Assembly: GCA_963844575.1 (NCBI GenBank)
Contig: CAWJOU010000005.1
Location: forward strand, 682,001 to 746,000
From: DASZUK01 sp963844575
GTDB taxonomy: Bacteria > Actinomycetota > Acidimicrobiia > Acidimicrobiales > RAAP-2
Reading direction: 5' to 3'
Length of the DNA stretch: 64,000 nt
A model generated the notes under the pieces. The model ran no database searches, had not been told where the DNA came from, and saw nothing but the letters and a program-made list of their open reading frames with translations. Position numbers and translations under genes: made by a program. Shown here piece by piece: positions 17,350 through 26,201 of this stretch; position 1 is the stretch's first letter, and the number at the start of each line of letters is the position of its first letter.

Positions 17350-17944
17350 CTTCGCCGGACGCCAGCGCATAGGTCGCGCCGACGAGCAGAACCGAGCCGT
17401 CGTCGATCGCCGGCCGGATGATCGGCCCGAGCTCTTTGAACAGGGCGAGCTGGTCGCGCACGTTCTGGACGACGGCCGCCGGGACCCGCTGGTCCTTCGG
17501 CAACCCGGCGGCCGTTCGGGCGGCCGGGACGATGGGGTCGACGAAGGCGCCGATCTGTCCGGGGTAGGTGGTCCCGTCGACGGCCGCGTCGACCGCGGCC
17601 TTCGCCGCGCCGCAGTCCTCGTGCCCGAGGATCATCAGGAGGTTGGCCTTCAGCGCGGTGACGCCGAACTCGATCGATCCTTGGACTTGGGGAGCCGTGC
17701 CGGTGTTCCCGGCGACGCGCACGACGAAGAGGTCGCCGATGCCCTGGTCGAAGATGATCTCGGCCGGCAGCCGCGAGTCGGCGCACGTGAGGATGACCGC
17801 GAACGGCTGCTGGGCGACCGACGTCGCCTGTCGGCGGCGGGCGTCGCGGCCGTCGTTGGCCGGCGCCTCGGCGGCGTACCGTCGGTTACCGGCCATCAGC
17901 CGGTCCAGGGCCGTCGCGCCGTCGGCCGGACGGTCGTCGTCCAT
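17333..17944 (-). CDS. Beta-class carbonic anhydrase
   Basis: A 203-residue zinc enzyme interconverting CO2 and bicarbonate. Zinc ligands and catalytic dyad are visible as CADSR near residue 55 and the later GHEDCGA, with the RVAGNTG stretch between. It supplies bicarbonate for carboxylations such as those in purine and pyrimidine synthesis. Convergent with the GntR gene. Confidence 0.94.
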   Translation of the reverse strand: MDDDRPADGATALDRLMAGNRRYAAEAPANDGRDARRRQATSVAQQPFAVILTCADSRLPAEIIFDQGIGDLFVVRVAGNTGTAPQVQGSIEFGVTALKANLLMILGHEDCGAAKAAVDAAVDGTTYPGQIGAFVDPIVPAARTAAGLPKDQRVPAAVVQNVRDQLALFKELGPIIRPAIDDGSVLLVGATYALASGEVTLLD

Positions 17945-18131
17945 CGGGCGACCGTACCATCGGCGCGGCGCGGTGGCGGGCTGTCGCCCCTGGGTTTGGA
18001 TGGACCAACGGCAGACCTCGTACTATCGAACGAATTCAACCGGATCGTCGCTCAGGTGCCCTGGGCGACGGCGGGGTACGGCGGATGACGATCGAGCCCG
18101 AACGAGAGGACCTCATCGTCTCCTAGCGGCC

Positions 18132-19724
18132 ATGGGCCGGGGACGGGACGTCGGTGACGAGACCGGCAATCGAGTGAGCGCAGGGGGGCGAGCCGAGGGG
18201 GAGCCGGGGATCGCTGCCGCCAGCGAGCGCTTCATCGGCAATCAGCGGAACCGGTGGTTGATCCTGACCTTCGTCGGGATCGGCCCCTTCATGGGTGCCC
18301 TCGACACCTTCGTGGTCAACGTGGCCATCCCGTCCCTCCGAACCGACCTCGGGGCCAGCCCCAGCGAGGCGGAGCTGGTGGTCACCTCCTACGCCCTGAC
18401 CTATGCGGTCCTCCTCATCACGGGCGGCCGGCTGGGCGACCTCTTCGGCCGGGTCCGGGTCTACCTCATCGGGATGGTGGTGTTCACGGTGGCATCGGCG
18501 TTGTGCGCCGTCGCACCGAACCCGGCGTTCCTGATCGGGGCCCGGGTGGTCCAGGCGGCCGGGGCGGCGGTCATGGTTCCCCAGGCGTACGCCGTGGTGC
18601 AGCGGATATTCAACCCGCTCGAGCGCGTTCGAGCCATCTCCTACCTGAGCGTCTCCAGCAGCGGTGCCGTGATCTTCGGCCAGGTGATCGGTGGGCTGCT
18701 CATCCAGGCCAACGTGGCGGGGCTCGAGTGGCGGTCGGTCTTTGCCGTCAACATTCCCATCGGTGTCATTGGGGTGATCGGTGGGCTCATCGTCCTGCCG
18801 CGGGTCCGTCCCGAACGAACGGCCGGCCTCGACCTGCCCGGTGTCGCCCTGCTCACGCTGGCGCTACTGCTGCTGATCGTCCCCCTGGTGGAGGGAAGCG
18901 AGCTGGGATGGCCGCCGTGGGTCATCGTCCTGCTGGCGCTCTCTCCGATCGCCTTTCTCGGCTTCGCCAAGCACCAGATGCTCCGGGCGGCCCAGGGAAG
19001 GTTCCCGCTGATCGACCCCTCCCTGTTCCGACAGCGGTCCTTCAGTGTCGGGCTGCCGATCATCCTGTTCACCCAGATCGGCCTCAACGGGATGTTCTTC
19101 GTCTTCGCCATCTACCTCCAGTCGGGACGCCATCTGTCGCCTGGGTCGGCCGGGCTCGCGTTCGCCTCGATAGGGATCGGGTACTCGTCCACGGCGCTCT
19201 TCTCGCCCCGGCTGGCCAGCCGCTTCGGCCGGGGGATCATCGCTATCGGCTTCCTGGTCGTGGGGGCCGGGGGGCTGGCGGCGATCCTGACCCTCCAGGC
19301 GATCGGATCGACGGGGTCGCCCTTCTACCTGATGCCGGCGGTGGCCCTGATGGGGGCGGGCCAGGGGTTCATAAACTCCCCGCTCTTCGCCACCGTCCTC
19401 TCCCGGGTCCCGCGGGGGCACGAGGGATCGGCGTCGGGGACGTTGACCACCGCAGTACAGGTGGGCTCGGCGGTGGGCGTGGCGATCACCGGGCTCATCT
19501 TCTTCTCGGTCCTCGGGGACGCCGCATCGGCGGTCGCCTATACCCAGGCCTTCGCGGCGTCCCTCATCGTCGTCGTGGTGGTCAACTTCCTGTTCACCGG
19601 GTTCGTACGGCTCCTTCCTCCCCGCCAGCCGAGCTCGCCGGCCGGTGACCCGGTGACCGATGACGTTGCCACTGGGGTCAACGATGCGATGCGGGCGTCG
19701 ACCCCGGTGGCCGGCGAGGGGTAG
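18132..19724 (+). CDS. MFS transporter, DHA2-like drug/metabolite exporter
   Basis: About 530 residues with up to 14 hydrophobic segments. Motifs include GPFMGALDTFVVNVAIPSL in the first helix, GGRLGDLFGRVRVY (motif A) and the motif C-like SSSGAVIFGQVIGG region. ATG 18132 is chosen; GTG 18174 would also work, and the frame is open to 17568 only across the carbonic anhydrase gene. The 187 bp between the two genes hold no gene. It is convergent with the MarR gene, so it is less likely than the downstream MFS to be the MarR target. Confidence 0.87.
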   Translation: MGRGRDVGDETGNRVSAGGRAEGEPGIAAASERFIGNQRNRWLILTFVGIGPFMGALDTFVVNVAIPSLRTDLGASPSEAELVVTSYALTYAVLLITGGRLGDLFGRVRVYLIGMVVFTVASALCAVAPNPAFLIGARVVQAAGAAVMVPQAYAVVQRIFNPLERVRAISYLSVSSSGAVIFGQVIGGLLIQANVAGLEWRSVFAVNIPIGVIGVIGGLIVLPRVRPERTAGLDLPGVALLTLALLLLIVPLVEGSELGWPPWVIVLLALSPIAFLGFAKHQMLRAAQGRFPLIDPSLFRQRSFSVGLPIILFTQIGLNGMFFVFAIYLQSGRHLSPGSAGLAFASIGIGYSSTALFSPRLASRFGRGIIAIGFLVVGAGGLAAILTLQAIGSTGSPFYLMPAVALMGAGQGFINSPLFATVLSRVPRGHEGSASGTLTTAVQVGSAVGVAITGLIFFSVLGDAASAVAYTQAFAASLIVVVVVNFLFTGFVRLLPPRQPSSPAGDPVTDDVATGVNDAMRASTPVAGEG

Positions 19725-19729
19725 CTGGC

Positions 19730-20344
19730 CTAAGACGGGGCCGTCGGCGGCGCGCAGGCGGCGAGCAGCTGCTCGGAGGTCAGGTCGTCACCGGCCGGCC
19801 CTTCGATGGACAGCAGCAGGGTCCGCAGGTCAGTGCTCAAGCGTTCCAGGGTGTCGCGGTCGATGTTGGCGAGCATGCGTTGCTCGGTCTCGGTCTTGGT
19901 GGCGACCAACGCGGTGGCCCGCGTCTCGCCGTCGGGCGTCAGGGTCACCAGGACCTGGCGGCGGTCGGTCGGGCAGATGTCGCGGCGTACCCAACCGCGC
20001 GCCTCCAGCCGGGCGAGGCGGTTGCTGATGGCTCCGGACGTGACCTGGCAGTACCGGAGCAACGCCCCCGCGCTCAATTGGTGCTCCGGCGCCCGGCGCA
20101 GGGTCAGCAGCACCTCGAGCTCCCACATCTCGATCTCCAGCGGCAGCAGGTCCCGCCGCAGCTCCCGCTCCAGATGGTTCGCCAGGCGACGGAGGCGGGC
20201 CACCGTGCTCTTGGCGACGACGTCGATGTCGGGGTCCTCGCGCAACCAGTGCGCCACGACCAGGTCCACCTGGTCCCGGTCGCCTTCGGCGGACGCCATG
20301 GCGTTCCCCGCCAATTCCGGCGCCTGTTCGCTCACCACGGTCAT
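19730..20344 (-). CDS. MarR-family transcriptional regulator
   Basis: About 204 residues. The winged helix holds LRYCQVTSGAISNRLARLEARGWVRRD followed by the wing DRRQVLVTLTPDG, as in MarR repressors. ATG 20344 (MTVVSEQ) is preferred. The upstream in-frame ATG 20377 lies within the operator palindrome. A promoter predicted on this strand would place the transcript start almost on ATG 20344, so the mRNA may be leaderless. Divergent from an MFS exporter, the usual layout for a repressor controlling itself and an efflux pump. Confidence 0.88.
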   Translation of the reverse strand: MTVVSEQAPELAGNAMASAEGDRDQVDLVVAHWLREDPDIDVVAKSTVARLRRLANHLERELRRDLLPLEIEMWELEVLLTLRRAPEHQLSAGALLRYCQVTSGAISNRLARLEARGWVRRDICPTDRRQVLVTLTPDGETRATALVATKTETEQRMLANIDRDTLERLSTDLRTLLLSIEGPAGDDLTSEQLLAACAPPTAPS

Positions 20345-20353
20345 CACGGCTCC

Positions 20354-20408
20354 ATTCAAACGGCCAGCCCTTGACATGTCAATGAGGCTTCATTATCTTA
20401 ACATGAAG
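20354..20408. promoter_or_regulatory. Divergent promoter and MarR-type operator
   Basis: TTGACATGTCAA at 20371-20382 is a perfect 12-bp palindrome. Its TTGACA serves as a plus-strand -35 with a 17-bp spacer to TATCTT (20394-20399). The mirror copy is a minus-strand -35 with 17 bp to TTGAAT (20359-20354). A further inverted repeat CTTCAT/ATGAAG spans 20388-20408 over the plus-strand -10. A repressor binding here would block both directions. Confidence 0.7.
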
Positions 20409-20496
20409 AAGCTTTCCCCTCTGAGGTTAACCGCCGTCCCGGACGAGGGCGATGCAGGGAGAGGGCGATGCAGGAAGCGATTGCGGGAGTGAGCAG

Positions 20497-21991
20497 ATGA
20501 GCAACCTAGCGACGTCGTTGGCGCCTACCGGCCGGCGGAAGGTCCCCACCTGGACCGTGCTGGCCCTGTGCTGTGCCGCCCAGTTCATGGTGGTCCTCGA
20601 CATCTCGATCGTCAACGTCGCCCTGCCCCAGATGCGGCACGACCTGGGCCTGTCCGCCACGGGCCAGCAGTGGGTGATCAATGCGTACACCCTGACCTTC
20701 GCCGGGTTCCTGATGCTGGGCGGCCGGGCCGCCGACCTGTTCGGCCGCCGCCGCATCTTCATGTTGGGGCTGGCCCTCTTCACCCTGTGCAGCCTCCTCG
20801 GCGGCTTGGCCCAGAGCGGGGGGTGGCTCATCGCCGCCCGGGCCGCCCAGGGGTTGGGCGGTGCCATCTTGGCCCCCGCCACCCTCAGCATCCTGACCTC
20901 CACCTTCACCGATCAAAACGAACGGCGCCGGGCGCTCGGCGCCTGGTCAGCTACCGCGGCCAGCGGGGCGGCAGTCGGCGTGTTCCTGGGCGGGGTCCTC
21001 ACGGACCTGTTGAACTGGCGGTGGGTGCTGTTCGTCAACGTGCCGATCGGCGCCGTCCTCCTCTTCGTGGCTTCCTTCGCCCTCGTCGAGTCGAAGGCCC
21101 CGGCCAAGCGCACCAGCCTCGACCTCCCCGGCGCGGTGACGGTGACCGCTGGCCTGGCCGTATTGGTCTACGGGATCGTGAGCACCGACACGCACCCCTG
21201 GGGGTCCGGTCAGACCATCCTGACGTTGGCGATCGGCGTGGGCCTGCTGGCCCTGTTCGTCCTCATCGAAGCCCGGTTCGCCAAGAACCCGCTCATCCCG
21301 TTGGGGGTGTTCCGGCGCCGCTCCCTGTCGACGGCCAACGGCATTGCCATGACGGTGGGTGCGACCCTCTTCAGCGTGTACTTCTTCCTGTCCCTGTACC
21401 TTCAGCAGGTCAACGGGTACTCCCCGCTCAAAGGAGGCCTCGCCTTCCTCCCCGTGGGCCTCGCCACCTTGGGCGGAGCCCTGGCCGGGAGCCGCATCGT
21501 GGTGCGCTTGGGCTTCCGGCACCAACTCATGATCGGCTCCACGCTCACCACCATCGGCCTGCTATGGCTGGCCCAGACCGGAGTCGACTCGACCTACTTC
21601 GCCCACATCTTCGGCCCGTTGCTGTTCATCGGTGTGGGTCTCGGGATCATGTTCGTGCCCATGACCATGGCCGCCACCCAAGGGATCCCGCCCCACGAGG
21701 CCGGGCTCGCCTCCGGGCTGATCAACACCAGCCGCCAGGTCGGTGGCGCCATCGGCCTGGCCGCGCTGGCCACGGTGGCGGCTGGCGCGGCCAGCGGACC
21801 ACGCGTCGGGCGCACACTCGGTCCTGGCCGCCCTTACCACCGGCTATGACCGGAGCTTCTACATCGCGGCGGGGATCATGATCGCCGGCGGTGTCTTGGC
21901 CCTGGCCCTGCCACGCAAGGTGCAGCCCGCCTCGGCACCCGCGGTCGCTGGAGCGCCTCTCGAGCCGGTGGGGGTCGGAGCCGAGATCTGA
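20497..21991 (+). pseudogene. DHA2-type MFS exporter with a frameshift near its C-terminus
   Basis: From ATG 20497 the protein has the 14-helix DHA2 pattern: MVVLDISIVNVALPQM, GGRAADLFGRRR (motif A) and GLASGLINTSRQVGGAIGLAALAT. Near 21783-21805 the frame must move by +1 to continue into the expected tail (SVLAALTTGYDRSFYIAAG, then PRKVQ) ending at 21991, about 498 residues in total. Without the shift translation ends at 21849 with an atypical Arg/Gly-rich tail and the last helix lost. The 5' leader has a 14-bp direct repeat (20445-20458 and 20461-20474). May be a real lesion or a sequence error. Probable MarR target. Confidence 0.75.
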
Positions 21992-22074
21992 TGCCCGTCG
22001 CCGGCTCCCGGCCACGCTGTCCCAAGACGTGACCCACCAATTGGGATACAGGCCTCGTGGAGCGGGCGACGGGT

Positions 22075-22830
22075 TCAGTCGGTGATGAGGCGCGCTGCCG
22101 CCTGGCCCCGCAGGCGGGTGGCCGTGTCGATGCCCGTCCAGGCCACGTCCCCGTCGTCCGCCAAGCGCGGGGCGAGGGCAGTGATCGTCCGGACGTCCTC
22201 GTCGACCAGGCGCTGCCGGAGGGCCGATGGGTCGTCCACGATCGACAGGAGGGACGCCAGGTCTTCGATATGGCGTCGCTGATCAGCCGTCCGGCGGTCG
22301 ATGGCGGCGTGTGCCTTCACCACCATCGCCCCGGGCAGTAGCGGCACCCGGACCTCGACGTCGGGAGCCTCCTCGTCGTAGTAGATCCGGACCGGCTCGG
22401 CCAGCTCCAGCGCCCGTCGACCGCCCGGGATGGCCAGGCTCTGGACGCCGTCGTCCGTGTCCAGGTCCTCCTCCCCGGCGTCGTCAGGGCACAGGACGTC
22501 GATCTGCGCGTAGACCCCCACGAACGTGCACCGGGCGACGTGCTCGTCGTCCCACGCGTCCGGCGGGATGTCGTAGCCGAAGTTACGCAACGCCGTCGCC
22601 ACCCGACGGAGGGCCTGCGGCCGCGTGCAGACGTCCACCACCACGTCCCCGTCCTTCGTCTGCTCCGCTCGAGGCAGCCGGTGGCCCGCCGCCCGGGCGG
22701 CCACCAGCACCATCATTCCTCCAACCAGGCACCAGTCCTCGATCGGCACCGTCCCGGCCAGCAGGCCGAGCGCCCGCAGCGTCTCCCGGTGCCTCGGTCG
22801 GAGATCGCTCGACACGTCGACCTCACGCAC
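22075..22830 (-). CDS. Nucleotidyltransferase-fold protein, possible AbiEii-like toxin
   Basis: A 251-residue soluble protein. WCLVGGMMVLVAARA followed by QTKDGDVVVDV gives the Gly-Gly and Asp-x-Asp pattern of nucleotidyltransferase-fold proteins of the AbiEii/AbiGii group. The C-terminal half (AMVVKAHAAIDRRTADQRRHIEDLASLL) resembles their helical region. It overlaps the HTH gene by 8 bp. I infer a toxin-antitoxin-like role from fold and partner only; it could be another small-molecule or tRNA nucleotidyltransferase. Confidence 0.6.
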   Translation of the reverse strand: MREVDVSSDLRPRHRETLRALGLLAGTVPIEDWCLVGGMMVLVAARAAGHRLPRAEQTKDGDVVVDVCTRPQALRRVATALRNFGYDIPPDAWDDEHVARCTFVGVYAQIDVLCPDDAGEEDLDTDDGVQSLAIPGGRRALELAEPVRIYYDEEAPDVEVRVPLLPGAMVVKAHAAIDRRTADQRRHIEDLASLLSIVDDPSALRQRLVDEDVRTITALAPRLADDGDVAWTGIDTATRLRGQAAARLITD

Positions 22831-23467
22831 GCCGTCGCCCGCCGATCAACCGGTCCAGCAGCGTGTCGGCCGCCCGGTCCTCCCGGTCCGCCAGGTCCAG
22901 CCACGCCACCCACGGTCCAGCCGTCCGGCAGCCCTTCTCGAACGGCCACGCCTCGTCGTCGACCACATGCATGTGCACGTTGGCTCCGTCCACCGTCCGC
23001 TCCCCGCCGACCCGCGTCAACAGTTCGGTCGCATCGCTGCGCCGGACGTACAGGTCGTGGACGACACCGGCATCGACCGGTGCCCCGGCCGCCGCCGCCG
23101 CATCCCGGCCGCCCGGTACTCCGCCGTCCAGGAGGACGTCCATCGCTCCGGGGTGTACGTACACGTCGACGTGTACGGCCCGCGGACGGACCTTACGGCG
23201 GAAGGCGTCCAATCCGGCCGGCCCTCCGGCGGACGCGCCCGGGAGCTCGGCGATGAGCGCCCACGCCTTCTCCGGCCGCACCGGCCGGCCACCCGACGAC
23301 CGGACCCCCGCCGTTTGGCGGACCGCCTGGGGTGACACGACCCACTGGCGTCCAAGTCGCTCCGCCGGCAGCTGACCGCTCAGCACCATCGCTTCGGCCC
23401 GGCGACGGCTGACTCCGAGGCGCTCGGCCGCCTCGTCCAGAGAGAGAAGGTCCGTGGGCACGAACAA
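22823..23467 (-). CDS. HTH (excisionase-type) DNA-binding protein, partner of the nucleotidyltransferase
   Basis: A 214-residue protein whose first 45 residues (LLSLDEAAERLGVSRRRAEAMVLSGQL then RLGRQWVVS) form a MerR/excisionase-type winged helix. The remainder is not recognised, though a tail with WLDLADREDRAADTLL resembles AbiEi-type regulator tails. It is first in a two-gene operon, with an inverted repeat overlapping its start region, which suggests autoregulation. An antitoxin/regulator role is inferred. Confidence 0.6.
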   Translation of the reverse strand: MFVPTDLLSLDEAAERLGVSRRRAEAMVLSGQLPAERLGRQWVVSPQAVRQTAGVRSSGGRPVRPEKAWALIAELPGASAGGPAGLDAFRRKVRPRAVHVDVYVHPGAMDVLLDGGVPGGRDAAAAAGAPVDAGVVHDLYVRRSDATELLTRVGGERTVDGANVHMHVVDDEAWPFEKGCRTAGPWVAWLDLADREDRAADTLLDRLIGGRRRA

Positions 23468-23491
23468 ACTATACCGGAATAGGAATAGTTT
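23466..23491. promoter_or_regulatory. Inverted repeat at the start of the HTH/nucleotidyltransferase operon
   Basis: AAACTAT (23466-23472) and ATAGTTT (23485-23491) are inverted around 12 bp containing GGAATAGGAATA. The arms extend outward as GAAC and GTTC with one extra base on the right. It is strongly AT-rich compared with its surroundings and spans the putative promoter, as expected of an autoregulatory operator. Confidence 0.6.
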
Positions 23492-23684
23492 CGTTCACGA
23501 GGTAGCAGGCGGTGAAGGCGCACATATCGGAGGTGCTAGTCAGTTAAGGCCAGCTCAGCCTGAACCGCATGGCGAGGCCCGGGCGGTAGCTGGTGGCCCC
23601 GCCGCGTCGGTGCTCCAAATCGTGGCCCGGTGGCCCAGAAGTGGCACGACCGAGCCTTCGGCAAACCAACTTTCGGTTGGAGCG

Positions 23685-23726
23685 GGGCGACGGGAATCGA
23701 ACCCGCGTTCTCAGCTTGGGAAGCTG
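23685..23726 (-). repeat. Left attachment site: 42-bp copy of the tRNA-Gly 3' half
   Basis: These 42 bp are identical to 31512-31553 inside the complete tRNA-Gly(CCC) gene. They cover the sequence from the anticodon stem to the acceptor stem and lack the 5' half, so this is not a tRNA. It is what site-specific integration at a tRNA 3' end leaves at the far end of an element. Confidence 0.9.
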
Positions 23727-23819
23727 CCCAAGGCAGCGCTTCTACCAGCGGAAACACGCCCTGACCTGGGAAGTCCCGTCTGGTCACTTCGGAGCGTTTC
23801 GCCGGGTTTTTGGGCCTCT

Positions 23820-23852
23820 CGCGGACTTCCCGCGGACAAAACGCGGACAAGA
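23820..23852 (+). repeat. Three 11-bp repeats, possible left-arm integrase sites
   Basis: CGCGGACTTCC, CGCGGACAAAA and CGCGGACAAGA follow one another at exact 11-bp spacing, 94 bp inside the left attachment repeat. Two further units with the same CGCGGAC core, including an identical CGCGGACAAGA, lie near the right end (31439-31460). Confidence 0.6.
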
Positions 23853-23858
23853 TCACGC

Positions 23859-24116
23859 TCATGTCGCGGCGCCGGACGGGTGAAGCCGGACGACCACCGG
23901 CGGGGACCCGTCAGCCCGCATGATGACGGCTCGGACGTGGCACCTGGTACGGCAGTGGGCGGGCCGGATCGCTAGCTCGATGGCCCGCCGGTACAGCCGA
24001 CGCCATGCCCGCTCCCAGGCGGCGAGGATCGGTCGCTTGCCGAGGTCGAGGGCGACACTCGCCGCCGCGACCACCAGGTCGTTTACGAGGTCGTTTGCCA
24101 GCTCGTTGGTGTCCAT
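23859..24116 (-). CDS. Small hypothetical protein at the left end of the island
   Basis: An 85-codon frame from ATG 24116 (MDTNELANDLVNDLVVAAAS). The N-terminal part would form a helix, followed by a basic Trp/Arg-rich segment. An in-frame start further upstream at 24200 would add 28 residues. I recognise no family and the call rests on amino-acid composition only. Confidence 0.35.
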   Translation of the reverse strand: MDTNELANDLVNDLVVAAASVALDLGKRPILAAWERAWRRLYRRAIELAIRPAHCRTRCHVRAVIMRADGSPPVVVRLHPSGAAT

Positions 24117-24335
24117 GCGCGCGATCTTGGCGGGCTGTGACCGGAATGCAAGCGGGTACCCTCCCACTGCGTCAATCGGGAGTCCCGGATCGGCCCCCAA
24201 ACGCCCGTCTCCCGGCGCTGCCCGGCGGTCGTTTCTCCTGGGCAGCCGGTGACCCCTCCCTCCACTGTCACGATCGGGCCATGGAGTCAGAACCTATGAG
24301 ACTTCTTGCTCGGGCCGCCGGAGCGTGAAGGCCCG

Positions 24336-24970
24336 ATGGGTCGACGTTCGAGGGAGTTGAGAGAACGAGCCGACCAGCGGCAACGCGGACGCGTCCAGGC
24401 CGAGCGCTTGCAGGCAGCGGCCATACGGCGCGGTTGTCTGTTCTGCCGTAGCACGAGGGCGGATTCATCGGAGAGGAGCATCCCGTCCCTGAGTCGCTCG
24501 GCAACAACCAGGTCGTACTACCTCCTGGCGTCGTCTGTGACCGGTGCAACAACCAGACGCTCTCGGTTCTAGACCAACCGCTCTGCGACTTCATGCCGAT
24601 CATGGCCAGGCGCACGATGCTGGGCATCCCATCGAAGGCTGGGAAGGTTCCGGTCACCCGGTTCAGTCAGGGCACCGTGGAATACGTTGCTGGTGTCGAG
24701 AGCGGCAACCCCACGCTGGTCATCAACGCCAACACCCCTGGCGGCCTCTTGCCTGAGACGGCTCGTTGGCTGGACGGTCGGGTATCCCACGAGTTCAAGG
24801 GTGAGGGCGCCCTGACGATCGAGTACCGCTCCTGCCAAGCCTCCGCCCACCACGGGGGCCAGAGCTGCCAGGGGTGGGAGCGGGCCCCGTTCGCCCGCCG
24901 TGATCCTCGGCCGACGCTGCGGACATCACGACGCAGCCAACGGCCCAGATTGGTACTCGCAGATACGTAG
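24336..24970 (+). pseudogene. Frameshifted HNH-like zinc-binding protein gene
   Basis: From ATG 24336 a basic helix-rich start (MGRRSRELRERADQRQ) leads to CLFC near residue 40. The frame then has to change at about 24473-24476 to read EHPVPESLGNN, LPPGVVCDRCNN and a downstream MARRTMLGIPSKAGKVP. The CxxC, E-H-x-x-P-E-S-L-G and CxxCN pattern resembles HNH-type nuclease domains with a zinc knuckle. The second frame runs to a stop at 24968 with a low-complexity tail, so the C-terminus may be lost too. Probably a decayed island gene. Confidence 0.5.
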
Positions 24971-25007
24971 ACTCAGTTCTGGACTTAGCTGCTGCGTAGG
25001 GCTGGAG

Positions 25008-26201
25008 CTACTGGCTATGGTGAACGAGCTTCTGCGCGGTGGTATCATAGACGAAGTCGACGATGCCGCCCGATATGATCAGCTCGATCGCTTGGTCAAT
25101 CACGTCCCTGGGGACTACGAACCACTCGGATGGGTCGTAGTCGCGACCCTTGCGGTTCGCCTGCGTGAGGTTCAGCCTGACCTCGGCAAAGATCCTGTGC
25201 AGGAGGTTCTCCAGCGCTGACGCTTTCATGTTGTAAGTGCGGTAACTCGCTACCACCTCCACAGGTGCCATCAAGTAAGTGGGCGACTTCTCGGCGTTCT
25301 TGATCCGCTTCTCGACTGAGTCGCGGGTGAAACCGATCTTGTGCAGGTTCTTGAGGGCGGCGATCTGTGGGTCCTCACTGCGGGACCGCAGCACGTAGAT
25401 GTAGCCGCTCACCGTGTCATCGGCGAGGATCTCAGGGACCTCGGTGGGGACAATGACCTGGCCGTCTGCGTCGCTCAGCCTGATCGCAAGGGACTGCCGA
25501 TACATGGACGACTCGGTGCCGTTCTCGAAGATGCACCGGAGCCGTTCGCGCTTGTTCTCCCGAACGGTCGTCTTCTTGTACTCCGTCTCGCCGACCTCTG
25601 CGATGAACAGCATGACGCCGTTAAGCACGAAGAACGCGCCCGGCAAGATATGGGTCATGCCGGGATAGGGCATGAGCTTGCTCGTGCCCGTTCGTAGCTC
25701 CGCGTGCTTCTGTTTGAACATCGCCTCGAACTGCTCGAAGCCCTGTGCCTTCTCCCGGCGAGCGACGCGGCCAGCGTCGTAGACCTGCCGACGTACCGGC
25801 AGGTCGGAGACGTCCAGCAGGCCGGATTCGTCACCGAGCAGGTCGAGGTCGTCGCTGTCCAGCAGGTCCTCGAGTGAGGGCGGGGCCTCAGGAGCCTCCA
25901 GCAGTCCGAGCTCGTCGAGGGGTTTCAGGGCAGTGATCTTCTCGTCGTTTGCGAGGATCCCGTCCAGTCGTGCGCCGAGCTTGCGTTCGGAGATCTCCCG
26001 CGTCGTCGCGCTCGGCACCCGGTCGTTGGCGCGGTAGAACTCCACGATCTCCAGGAAGGCTCGTTCGAGCCGGTCGCTGGCAGTGACCTTCACTGGCTTT
26101 CCGGATGCGTCGAGCAACCCATCGACGTCGGAGGCGAAGAGCGCATCCATGCTCGCAGGCCATTCGATGTCGACTCTGCCGGCCATTTCCGAATCCGTCA
26201 T
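25008..26201 (-). CDS. GIY-YIG (T5orf172/MUG113-type) nuclease of the methylase-helicase cassette
   Basis: A 397-residue protein. The C-terminal third carries a GIY-YIG nuclease core: GYIYVLRS near residue 263, LHKIGFT about 20 residues later, an Arg in DSVEKRI and a Glu in LENLLHRIF. The N-terminal part has a short helicase-associated-like segment (EFYRANDRVPSATTREISERKLG), then an acidic linker (DLLDSDDLDLLGDESGLLD). ATG 26201 overlaps the helicase stop as ATGA, indicating translational coupling; the frame open to 26363 is only the helicase shadow. I infer the DNA-cleaving subunit of a restriction-like system. GC is visibly lower than in the flanking chromosome. Confidence 0.8.
   Translation of the reverse strand: MTDSEMAGRVDIEWPASMDALFASDVDGLLDASGKPVKVTASDRLERAFLEIVEFYRANDRVPSATTREISERKLGARLDGILANDEKITALKPLDELGLLEAPEAPPSLEDLLDSDDLDLLGDESGLLDVSDLPVRRQVYDAGRVARREKAQGFEQFEAMFKQKHAELRTGTSKLMPYPGMTHILPGAFFVLNGVMLFIAEVGETEYKKTTVRENKRERLRCIFENGTESSMYRQSLAIRLSDADGQVIVPTEVPEILADDTVSGYIYVLRSRSEDPQIAALKNLHKIGFTRDSVEKRIKNAEKSPTYLMAPVEVVASYRTYNMKASALENLLHRIFAEVRLNLTQANRKGRDYDPSEWFVVPRDVIDQAIELIISGGIVDFVYDTTAQKLVHHSQ

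Larger units (their letters stand above)
23492..23858. other. Gene-free stretch holding the left end of the genomic island
   Basis: No gene is supported here. The open frames on both strands read through a copied tRNA segment. It contains a weak hairpin (CCAAC/GTTGG at about 23667-23680), the 42-bp tRNA copy at 23685-23726 and the 11-bp repeats at 23820-23852. Confidence 0.6.

Noticed and set aside
20445..20474. 14-bp direct repeat in the leader of the second MFS gene
   Set aside because: It repeats a purine-rich, ribosome-binding-site-like stretch once; too short and isolated to call regulatory, so it is only mentioned in the gene entry.
23685..23759. A second tRNA-Gly gene at the left end of the island
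   Set aside because: Only the 3' half matches. Beyond 23726 the sequence diverges and no D arm or 5' acceptor strand can be paired.
23593..23883. Possible peptide containing GNRTRVLSLGS, repeated at 31288-31554
   Set aside because: This peptide is the translation of the tRNA-Gly 3' half on the opposite strand, a well-known false coding signal.
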